Positions 1 through 5,969 of a stretch of DNA of 7,378 nt are shown piece by piece; position 1 is the first letter of the stretch, and each line of letters starts with the position of its first letter. The position numbers and the translations under genes were made by a program. The notes below the pieces were generated by a model that searched no databases, was not told the origin of the DNA, and saw only the letters and a program-made list of their open reading frames with translations. Source of the stretch: an uncultured Lachnospiraceae bacterium (GTDB lineage: Bacteria > Bacillota > Clostridia > Lachnospirales > Lachnospiraceae); assembly GCA_947177925.1 (NCBI GenBank), contig CAMWWJ010000164.1, positions 1-7,378 on the forward strand, given 5' to 3'.

Positions 1-2409
1 GGCCAGTCCTGCCGTAGAGTAATTGCTGTTACCCTGTCCGATAGCGGAACGAACCGAGTCCTGATTGGAAATGCTTGGAGCCTCTTCTGGAATTTCCACG
101 CCGGATTTGTCGGAAAGCCCAAACATATCCGAATACTTCCGAAGCTGCATCAGCCCGGTATCGCTGTCATAATTGCCATTTAAACGGCTGAGCCTGTATC
201 CCATTTCATAAAAGAAATAGTTGCAGGAATGCTCAATGGCGCCTTCTACATTCAAAGCCCCATGGGCTCCGGGAGATATCCAGCATTTTGGTGGGCGTGT
301 GGCATAAATGGGGTTGTCCCATGTGCCACGGCAGGTAATCGTTTCTCCTCTCCCCACAATGCCTTCTTCTAAAGCTGCCACAGAGGTAACCATCTTGTAG
401 GTAGAGCCGGGAGCCGAAAGCTGCTGGGTGGCATAATCCCACATAGGGTTGGACAAATCATTATAAATCTGTGAATAATAATCCGCATCTATCGTATTGG
501 CAAGGCGGTTATTATCATAGCTTGGATAAGAAACAAGGGCAAGCACCTCTCCGGTATTCACATTTGTTACCACCATGGAGCCGGAACACGGGTCAAGCGC
601 CAGCTGCGCAGGGGTAATATCCAGATTTTTTATTTTATTCAGCATGAAATTGTAGGGGGAGGTACTTCCGGTTCTTATGGCCTCCTTTTCCTCATCCGTG
701 CCGTCGATGATCTTCTGTTCAAATAAAAGCAGGCATACGTCCCTGCCTGACAGGGAATTTTCCTGAATCATATATTTATATATTTTCTTGAAAAACTTTA
801 CATTGGTTTTCAAATCTTCTTCCGTGTAATCAAGAAGCTTTTCATATACTTCATCTGCATCGGAATATTTGGATTCCAGTTCAAGTTTTGTAATATCGAT
901 CCAGTTTCTGGCAATTGCCTCCGTCAGATACTCTTTTAAGCTGACCGTTTCATTTTTCCAGCCAGAATATATTTCATTTTCCTTATCGATTTGGGCTTTA
1001 ATCAAAACTCCATTTTCTTCCAGCATGGAAACAATATAGAGCTCATATGCCTGCTGTTCTATTGGCAGATTTTTGTAAATAGTAGAAAGGCTCATAAGCT
1101 CTTCCCTGATACCTGAAATCACTTGCTCCTGCTTATTTAAAAATGCCTGATAAACAGATTTTTCCGTTTCCTTTGCATCCTCCTCGGAAAAATGGCTGAC
1201 ATCAATAATGCTGTTATTAATCAACGCATAATATACATCATCTATGGGAATACGGATATCGGAGGCAGAAGCATTTTCCCTTGGTATGTATTCCTTGATA
1301 TTCGCAATCTTATCTACTAAAATACCTGCAATCTTCTGTTCCAGCAGACAATAAACCGCTTTTTGGAGATTTTTATCAATGGTCAGATACAGGTCATTGC
1401 CGGCTACGGGATTTGTCTGGCTTTTTACTTCTACAATCTTTCCCAGATTATCCACACATACATTTCGTTTACCGCTCTTTCCCTGCAGGGAAAGCTCCAT
1501 CACCTGTTCGATTCCAGCTTTTCCCACTACGTCATTTCTTGTATATTCTTTATTTTGAGCGGAAAGCTCCTGATATTCCTCTTCCGAAATCTTTCCGGTA
1601 TATCCAAGAATATGGGAAAAATACACACTATCCACATATCTTCGAATGGTAGTTTCTTCAATATCTACTCCTTCTAACAGATTTTCGTTTTCCATGACAG
1701 CAGCCACCGTTTCATCGGACACGTCTGCTGCAACCAGTGTTGGAATAAACTGGGTATATACGTTCAATCCAAGCGCATAGCGAAGGGTCACCAGCTTTAA
1801 GAGCTCTTCGTTGGTGTATCCCTTTCCCACTACGAAATTTTTCTGCTCCTTATCGGTATATTCCCCTATTCCGTATTTCTTAGCTCCAGCCAGATATTCG
1901 ATTACTTCCTTAGCGGTTGCAGTTTTCTCTGCATATTCTAACTTGGAAGTATCCGCCTCTCCGAACACATCTCCTAAAAACCGCAGAAGCCTTGTGCCGG
2001 TAACGGCAAATTCAAATTCTCCTTCGCTGTTTATAATGATATTGAAATCATTTACAATACTGTCTCCATTCTCTTCAATGATCCGGATGAGTTTTAAAAG
2101 TGTTTCGTTCAGCCTGGCGTTTTTTCCGCTTTTGGATTCTAATGTATCCGTAAAGGTAACGGAATAGGCAAGCTCATTGTAGGCAAGCAGCTCTCCGTTT
2201 CTATCATAAATATTTCCCCTGGTGCTTGGAATGGAAATGGTTTTGTCTGTTTTTAACTGAAATTGTGCCTGTTTTTCTTCCCCCTCCACGATCTGCAGGA
2301 CAAAAATCCGCTGAATCAATATGCCCGCCAAAGCAAAAAACAATAGTACGAGCACAAATAATCGGGAGGTTACCATATTGATAAATGCTTCTCTGAAATC
2401 TCTAAACAA
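1..2409 (-). CDS. mrdA: Penicillin-binding protein 2 (class B transpeptidase), C-terminus cut off by window edge
   Basis: This is the elongation-specific DD-transpeptidase, which cross-links peptidoglycan on the outer face of the membrane together with the Mre proteins and RodA. I translated 803 codons open to base 1. In order they show a membrane anchor (residues about 17-38), the dimerisation-domain signature RGNIYDRNGELLA (64-76), VGKAGIE (295-301), LTID (342-345), TGEVLALVSYPSYD (619-632), the catalytic STYK (S669-K672, Ser codon 403-405) and SCN (728-730, codons 220-228). The KTG motif must lie beyond base 1. Cys693 and Cys709 sit in the TCRG and KCW motifs typical of Firmicutes PBP2. 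About 270 residues separate LTID from the GEVLA strand, where compact PBP2s have about 40, so there is a large insertion. The preferred start is TTG at 2409-2407, overlapping the mreD end by 8 bp and 11 nt after AAAGGAG; it adds a short cytoplasmic tail. ATG at 2376 is the alternative but lacks a good ribosome site. Family assignment is very secure; the exact start is moderate. Confidence 0.93.
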   Translation of the reverse strand, partial: MFRDFREAFINMVTSRLFVLVLLFFALAGILIQRIFVLQIVEGEEKQAQFQLKTDKTISIPSTRGNIYDRNGELLAYNELAYSVTFTDTLESKSGKNARLNETLLKLIRIIEENGDSIVNDFNIIINSEGEFEFAVTGTRLLRFLGDVFGEADTSKLEYAEKTATAKEVIEYLAGAKKYGIGEYTDKEQKNFVVGKGYTNEELLKLVTLRYALGLNVYTQFIPTLVAADVSDETVAAVMENENLLEGVDIEETTIRRYVDSVYFSHILGYTGKISEEEYQELSAQNKEYTRNDVVGKAGIEQVMELSLQGKSGKRNVCVDNLGKIVEVKSQTNPVAGNDLYLTIDKNLQKAVYCLLEQKIAGILVDKIANIKEYIPRENASASDIRIPIDDVYYALINNSIIDVSHFSEEDAKETEKSVYQAFLNKQEQVISGIREELMSLSTIYKNLPIEQQAYELYIVSMLEENGVLIKAQIDKENEIYSGWKNETVSLKEYLTEAIARNWIDITKLELESKYSDADEVYEKLLDYTEEDLKTNVKFFKKIYKYMIQENSLSGRDVCLLLFEQKIIDGTDEEKEAIRTGSTSPYNFMLNKIKNLDITPAQLALDPCSGSMVVTNVNTGEVLALVSYPSYDNNRLANTIDADYYSQIYNDLSNPMWDYATQQLSAPGSTYKMVTSVAALEEGIVGRGETITCRGTWDNPIYATRPPKCWISPGAHGALNVEGAIEHSCNYFFYEMGYRLSRLNGNYDSDTGLMQLRKYSDMFGLSDKSGVEIPEEAPSISNQDSVRSAIGQGNSNYSTAGLA

Positions 2410-2920
2410 AGCTTCGTTCGCTCCTTTGGTCTTTTCCCTCTAATCTGCCGTTTACATACAGAATCAGGGGATACAGTGCAATGGTGACAACAATGGTATA
2501 AACAATTTCCGGAATAATAATATGTACAAAATAATAAGGAAAATGAAATCTGGTACGCAGCAGGAATAATAACAGATAGCAGACCATACAATATAAAAAA
2601 TCACTTACTGTAATCAGCACCATGGGAAGCTTTATATCCTCCTTAAAGAAAATGCGCCGAAACATTCCGTTTCCGTAACCGATATACATATAGATCAGTG
2701 CATAAAAACAAAGTACCTCTCCAAAAAATAAATCCACTAACAGACCGGAAAAAAAGCCTACTAACAGACCGCACTTTTTCCCACGCATAAATCCAAAAGC
2801 TGCCGTCAATACGATTAACAGGTTTGGTGCAATGCCTCCAAAAGACAGGGCCTGAAATACTGTACTTTGTAAAATGAAACAAATCAGGACAAAAAGTCCT
2901 ATTACGATATTATTCTTCAT
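2402..2920 (-). CDS. mreD: Rod shape-determining protein MreD
   Basis: MreD is a small polytopic membrane protein of the elongasome that binds MreC and modulates its activation of PBP2/RodA. The 172 residues are almost wholly hydrophobic, with about five predicted membrane segments. The family pattern is clear: an N-terminal hydrophobic helix ending near QSTVFQ, then APNLLIVLTAAFGFMRG, GLLVGFFSGLLVDLFFGE (around residues 51-69), and a C-terminal helix ending ALYPLILYVNGRLEG. The length is normal for the family. ATG at 2920-2918 follows the mreC stop by 4 bp; its ribosome site AAGGA (2929-2933, 8 nt upstream) spans the mreC stop codon region, so translation is probably coupled. The 3' end overlaps the preferred PBP2 start. 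Sequence conservation in MreD is low, so the call rests on the combination of length, topology, motifs and the mreC neighbour. Confidence 0.93.
   Translation of the reverse strand: MKNNIVIGLFVLICFILQSTVFQALSFGGIAPNLLIVLTAAFGFMRGKKCGLLVGFFSGLLVDLFFGEVLCFYALIYMYIGYGNGMFRRIFFKEDIKLPMVLITVSDFLYCMVCYLLLFLLRTRFHFPYYFVHIIIPEIVYTIVVTIALYPLILYVNGRLEGKDQRSERSFV
2407..2427 (-). promoter_or_regulatory. Ribosome site supporting a TTG start for PBP2
   Basis: AAAGGAG (2421-2427), within the last codons of mreD, lies 11 nt before TTG at 2409-2407. The spacing is slightly long, but the next in-frame ATG (2376) has no comparable site and would begin only a few residues before the membrane helix. The TTG start gives an N-terminus MFRDFREAFINM, like the short cytoplasmic tails usual in this family. 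Confidence 0.5.
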
Positions 2921-2924
2921 CTAT

Positions 2925-3770
2925 CTAATCCTTTTTCGTTAAAATAATCAAAACCTCTTCTAAATGTTCAAAATCCGCTGCCGGAATGATGGTTCCCGAA
3001 CAGGTCAGATTATTTTCATCCGAATTGATTTCCCCTATGTAGCCGATTAAGATACCCGGAAGAAATTTATTGCTGATATGGGAGGTAACTACCTTATCGC
3101 CTTCCTTTACTGTCCCTTCCGAGTTCAAAAGCTGTGAAAACCGGATCATTCCGCCGTTCATAAGCTCCAAATCCCCGGAAACAATCATTCTGTCCGAGGT
3201 GGACAGGATCATGCCGCTCACATTGGATTTGTCATCTATAATGGAAATGACCTTGCACCAGTTAGGGCCTACATCAATCACTCTTCCTACCAGCCCGCTT
3301 CCTGCCATAACGTTCATATCCACTTCTATGCCGTCTTTTTCTCCTTTATCTAACACAAAAGTATTGAACCAGTTTCCGGCATCCTTTCCAATAATCCTTG
3401 CTCCGATTTTTTCATAATCGCTGTATTGATTGTCCAGGCTGTACAAATCTCTTAAATTGCTCAACTCATACCGGTCCTGCTGCAGACCGTTGATTTCAAT
3501 GGTAAGCCTGTCAATTTCAGCCTGAAGCTCTTTATTTTCCTTTAATACATCCTTAAGCTGCTTCAATTCATCGGAACGGTCGGTAAGCCATGAGCCTACG
3601 CTGCTGATTCCGCTCTGAAAAGGAACGATTACAAATCCTGCAAGACTGCTTAAAGGTCCTGCAAAAAAATCCGTAGTAAAGGTGATGGCCATGACAATTA
3701 CACATAAAGCGGTTAAAAGCAATAATAAATATTTACTTGGTATGGTAAATTTTGCTTTTCGCCGTCTCAT
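2925..3770 (-). CDS. mreC: Rod shape-determining protein MreC
   Basis: MreC is a bitopic membrane protein whose extracytoplasmic part forms a scaffold and activates PBP2 in lateral wall synthesis. The 281 residues show a basic cytoplasmic tail (MRRRKAK), one membrane helix (about 14-31), a second moderately hydrophobic stretch to about residue 50, a coiled coil (about 66-108, rich in Leu, Glu, Lys) and the two-barrel beta domain. Within that domain the family signature is intact: NWFNTFVLDKGEKDGIE (133-149), followed by VMAGSGLVGRV (154-164) and the second-barrel KEGDKVVTS. Length is typical. The ATG overlaps the mreB stop by one base (TAATG). The ribosome site GGAGG at 3777-3781 lies 6 nt upstream inside the last codons of mreB, so translation coupling with mreB is likely. 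Confidence 0.97.
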   Translation of the reverse strand: MRRRKAKFTIPSKYLLLLLTALCVIVMAITFTTDFFAGPLSSLAGFVIVPFQSGISSVGSWLTDRSDELKQLKDVLKENKELQAEIDRLTIEINGLQQDRYELSNLRDLYSLDNQYSDYEKIGARIIGKDAGNWFNTFVLDKGEKDGIEVDMNVMAGSGLVGRVIDVGPNWCKVISIIDDKSNVSGMILSTSDRMIVSGDLELMNGGMIRFSQLLNSEGTVKEGDKVVTSHISNKFLPGILIGYIGEINSDENNLTCSGTIIPAADFEHLEEVLIILTKKD

Positions 3771-3781
3771 TACTTTCCTCC
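3768..3781 (-). promoter_or_regulatory. Ribosome site of mreC inside the end of mreB, with TAATG overlap
   Basis: GGAGG at 3777-3781 is formed by the last Gly-Gly codons of mreB. It lies 6 nt before the mreC ATG (3770-3768), which shares one base with the mreB stop TAA (3772-3770). This arrangement supports coupled translation of the two proteins. Confidence 0.75.
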
Positions 3782-4789
3782 GTTACCCATGCCCTGAATG
3801 GAATAAGCTACCGAACGATAATTCTCGTCTTTAATAATTCTGGAAAGGCCGATTGCTACACTTTCAATTGGATTTTCCGCCATATTTACTTTTAAGCCGG
3901 TTCCTTTGCTCAAAAGCTCTGAAAGGCCGTTTACCTGACAGGCACCTCCTGTTACATAAAGACCATGTCTATAAATATCAGCTGCAAGCTCTGGCGGAGT
4001 CCTTTCTAAGATAACCTTGATATTGTCTATGATCACGTCAAAGTGTTCTCTTAAAGCTTCATGAACCAAATCTGCCGGTATCTCCCGCTCAACCGGAAGC
4101 CCGGTTACAATATCCCTGCCGTATACCACAGCGCCGGCATTTTTTTCTTCCATCTCGCCAAGGGAAATCTTTACCTTTTCTGCCGTCTTTCCTCCGATAA
4201 TCAGATTATATTCCCTTCTTACCACATTGCGGATGGCATCATCGAACTTCTGTCCGCCCACTTTAATCAACTTGCTCAATACGATTCCGCCCAATGATAA
4301 AATGGAAATTTCTGTGGTGTCAAAACCGATATCCACCACTAATACGCCCTGGGAATTTTTAACATCAATGTCAAGTCCAAGACCGTCTGCCACGGCCTTT
4401 TCCACTACCATGACTTTCTTTGCTTTCACATTTGCATTTTTTACTAAATCATAAAATGCCCTTTTTTCTACTTCCGTCACATCGGTAGGCACTGCAATAA
4501 AATAATCTGCCGGTTTTACGTTTCCTTTGCACAAATCCGTAATATAGCATTTGATCAGGGTCTGCATATTCTTAATATCCGCAATCACCCCGTTGGAAAG
4601 AGGATAGGAAATATGAATGTTGCTTGGCGCCTTTTCATACATATCAAAAGCATCGTCTCCATATGCAAACAAATAATTTTTATTTTCGATTGCAATCATA
4701 TTTTTGGACGTAAAAATCGAATCCTCTCCCTTTCCGAAAATTTTAATATTGCAAGTACCTAAATCGATACCATATGCACTTGAAGCCAT
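3770..4789 (-). CDS. mreB: MreB-like bacterial actin, divergent
   Basis: This is an actin-family filament protein that steers the wall-elongation machinery along the inner membrane face. The 339 residues match MreB length, and family hallmarks are present: phosphate-1 loop GIDLGTCN (7-14), IAVPTDVTEVEKRAF (98-112), TGLPVEREI (229-237), LERTPPELAADI (261-272) and adenosine loop VTGGA (279-283). Several motifs depart from the standard form. Phosphate-2 reads DIGFDTTE (153-160) instead of DIGGGTTE. The connect-1 segment reads VVEKAVADG (128-136) where MreB normally has IEEPMAAA, so the Glu-Pro pair is Lys-Ala. The loop before FIAVP (about 86-96) is short and lacks the usual paired large hydrophobics. 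Its place directly before mreC and mreD supports a real role in shape. ATG at 4789 has AAAGGAG (4797-4803) 7 nt upstream. It could be a specialised Mbl/MreBH-like paralogue rather than the main MreB; one copy is visible here. Confidence 0.92.
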   Translation of the reverse strand: MASSAYGIDLGTCNIKIFGKGEDSIFTSKNMIAIENKNYLFAYGDDAFDMYEKAPSNIHISYPLSNGVIADIKNMQTLIKCYITDLCKGNVKPADYFIAVPTDVTEVEKRAFYDLVKNANVKAKKVMVVEKAVADGLGLDIDVKNSQGVLVVDIGFDTTEISILSLGGIVLSKLIKVGGQKFDDAIRNVVRREYNLIIGGKTAEKVKISLGEMEEKNAGAVVYGRDIVTGLPVEREIPADLVHEALREHFDVIIDNIKVILERTPPELAADIYRHGLYVTGGACQVNGLSELLSKGTGLKVNMAENPIESVAIGLSRIIKDENYRSVAYSIQGMGNGGK

Positions 4790-4831
4790 TGTACTTCTCC
4801 TTTCCTCTTGGTTCCTTTTCTATTTCCTTTG

Positions 4832-5521
4832 TTATAAAAGTTTTTGTTCTTTAAAGCTTACATATGTTTTATCTCCGATAATAATATGGTCCAAAAAGTC
4901 CATATCCATCAAAATGGAAGCCTTTAACAGTTTTTGAGTAATGATCCTGTCCTCGCTGCTTGGATGACAGTCGCCGCTTGGATGGTTGTGGAGCATGATA
5001 AAGGACGTGGCATTTACCAAAAGCGCCTTTCTAAGCACATCCCTGACGCATACTACGGATTCTCTTGCGCTGCCAATGGTCATACAGACCTCTTCAATCA
5101 GATGGCCTTTTGTATCCAGATAGAGGAACATGGCATGTTCCTTTTCCTTATGCCTTAATTTTTCCATATAATAGTCTGCCACCGTATCCGGCGACTGGAA
5201 GCAAATATTCTTTTTGGCTTTCGTCATGGAAATCCGGTTGGACACTTCTGCCATACACTTTATTTTAACAGCTTTTACGATTCCGATTCCTTTTATGCTT
5301 TGCAATTGCCTGATATCAATATGGTGCAGCCCTAAAAGCCCCATATCCGCTCCGGCTAACTCCAACACATGTCCCGCCAGCTCCAAAGCATTTTCTCCCT
5401 TTGAGCCGGTTCTAAGAATAATCGCTAAAAGCTCTCTGTCCGACAGACTTTCGGGTCCCAGTTTTAGAAAACGCTCATAGGGCATGTCCATTTCGCAAAC
5501 CATTTCTTTTTTCTTGTCCAT
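4832..5521 (-). CDS. radC: RadC family JAB/JAMM-domain protein
   Basis: The 229-residue protein has the standard RadC layout. An N-terminal UPF0758/helix-hairpin-helix-like part (about 20-95) includes LSDRELLAIILRTGS (26-40) and IKGIGIVKAVKI (76-87). The C-terminal JAB/MPN+ metalloprotease-like domain (about 107-229) carries a complete zinc motif: H178-N-H180, seven residues, S188-x-x-D191, and an upstream Glu at 143 or 144. All metal ligands are present, so the domain looks catalytically competent. The family was named for a radiation phenotype later assigned elsewhere, and its cellular role is still unsettled. The ATG follows a purine-rich AGGGAAAGGAA leader. It lies 37 bp after the DUF4321 gene and 42 bp before mreB, in the same operon. 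radC is often beside mreBCD in Firmicutes, so this is the chromosomal copy rather than a mobile-element relative. Confidence 0.96.
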   Translation of the reverse strand: MDKKKEMVCEMDMPYERFLKLGPESLSDRELLAIILRTGSKGENALELAGHVLELAGADMGLLGLHHIDIRQLQSIKGIGIVKAVKIKCMAEVSNRISMTKAKKNICFQSPDTVADYYMEKLRHKEKEHAMFLYLDTKGHLIEEVCMTIGSARESVVCVRDVLRKALLVNATSFIMLHNHPSGDCHPSSEDRIITQKLLKASILMDMDFLDHIIIGDKTYVSFKEQKLL

Positions 5522-5558
5522 TTCCTTTCCCTTTTATGCTCTCCGTAAAAGCCGGGAA

Positions 5559-5798
5559 TTATAAAAACCGATAAATAATAATGGCAATCACAATGCCGAT
5601 AATGCTTGCCATTGTGATTTTTACATTCAATCCAAAGGTAAAGACCAGTATCCCCAGATTCAGTACAAAGGGCGAATCCATACCAAAGGTCTGACCGTAA
5701 TTTAAGAACGTATCAGGGAACAGGCTTCCGATAAATCCGCCTATGACAATACCAGACAAAATCATCAGAAAACAGGCCCAGTTATTTTTTCCTTTCAT
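5559..5798 (-). CDS. DUF4321 family small membrane protein
   Basis: This is a 79-residue protein with two clear hydrophobic helices, one near the N-terminus (about 9-27, including GIVIGGFIGSLFP) and one at the C-terminus (about 59-78, ASIIGIVIAIIIYRFL). Between them is the stretch FLNYGQTFGMDSPFVLNLGILVFTFGLNVKIT. The pattern LNYGQ-FG-SP-VL-LG---FTFGL followed by an I-rich final helix is what I recognise as DUF4321, a family of unknown function found in Clostridia and relatives, often near radC, maf and mreB. It opens the presumed operon. A strong ribosome site (GGAGG, 5803-5807, 4 nt spacing) precedes the ATG. I cannot assign a biochemical role; the location suggests the cell envelope only by association. 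Confidence 0.85.
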   Translation of the reverse strand: MKGKNNWACFLMILSGIVIGGFIGSLFPDTFLNYGQTFGMDSPFVLNLGILVFTFGLNVKITMASIIGIVIAIIIYRFL

Positions 5799-5807
5799 GG
5801 TACCTCC
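5796..5807 (-). promoter_or_regulatory. Ribosome binding site of the DUF4321 gene
   Basis: GGAGG (5803-5807) lies 4 nt before the ATG at 5798-5796. It is the strongest ribosome site in the cluster, as expected for the first gene of a run, and it fixes the start of this short reading frame. Confidence 0.75.
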
Positions 5808-5913
5808 AACATTCCAAACATAAAATAATCATTTGGTTTTCTCAATATATGTTGTGCCTTATTGCTTCACTGTCACAATCTTTTGTATACAGCACTCAAA
5901 AAGCTACTTCCTT

Positions 5914-5942
5914 ATTTTAGCACAAGAAAAAAGTTCTGTATA
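5914..5942 (-). promoter_or_regulatory. Candidate sigma-A promoter for the DUF4321-radC-mreBCD-PBP2 run
   Basis: Read on the minus strand, TATACA (5942-5937) is followed after 17 nt by TAAAAT (5919-5914), which is preceded by TG one base upstream (TGCTAAAAT, an extended -10). The -35 matches the TTGACA consensus at 4 of 6 positions and the -10 matches TATAAT at 5 of 6. It sits in the only gap larger than about 45 bp in the window (5799-5969) and would give a leader of roughly 110 nt before the DUF4321 start. Apart from this promoter and the ribosome site, I see no riboswitch or strong terminator in that gap. The call comes from pattern alone. Confidence 0.45.
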
Positions 5943-5969
5943 TAAACTTTGTTGTTTTTTTTTCGACAG

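Noticed and set aside
233..442. 69-codon minus-strand frame overlapping the PBP2 active-site region
   Set aside because: It is an out-of-frame reading of the segment encoding STYK and SCN; the PBP2 frame is unmistakable.
1363..2167. Open frames of 79-118 codons on the plus strand, opposite PBP2
   Set aside because: They are antisense to a clear PBP2 reading frame, lack ribosome sites and show no recognisable motif; low-complexity Ser/Phe/Leu composition is typical of reverse-frame shadows.
3070..3417. 115-codon plus-strand frame opposite mreC
   Set aside because: It lies wholly within the secure mreC gene, has Ser/Pro/Thr-rich shadow composition and no ribosome site.
5830..5885. Second promoter candidate (GTGACA-like -35 with CATATA/ATATAT -10) in the same intergenic gap
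   Set aside because: Spacing is 19-20 nt or worse and hexamer matches are weak compared with the 5914-5942 candidate.
5930..5963. Intrinsic terminator for a plus-strand transcript (AAAGTT/AACTTT arms, then nine T at 5955-5963)
   Set aside because: No plus-strand gene exists upstream, the stem is only six mostly A-T pairs, and the T run is offset by four bases.
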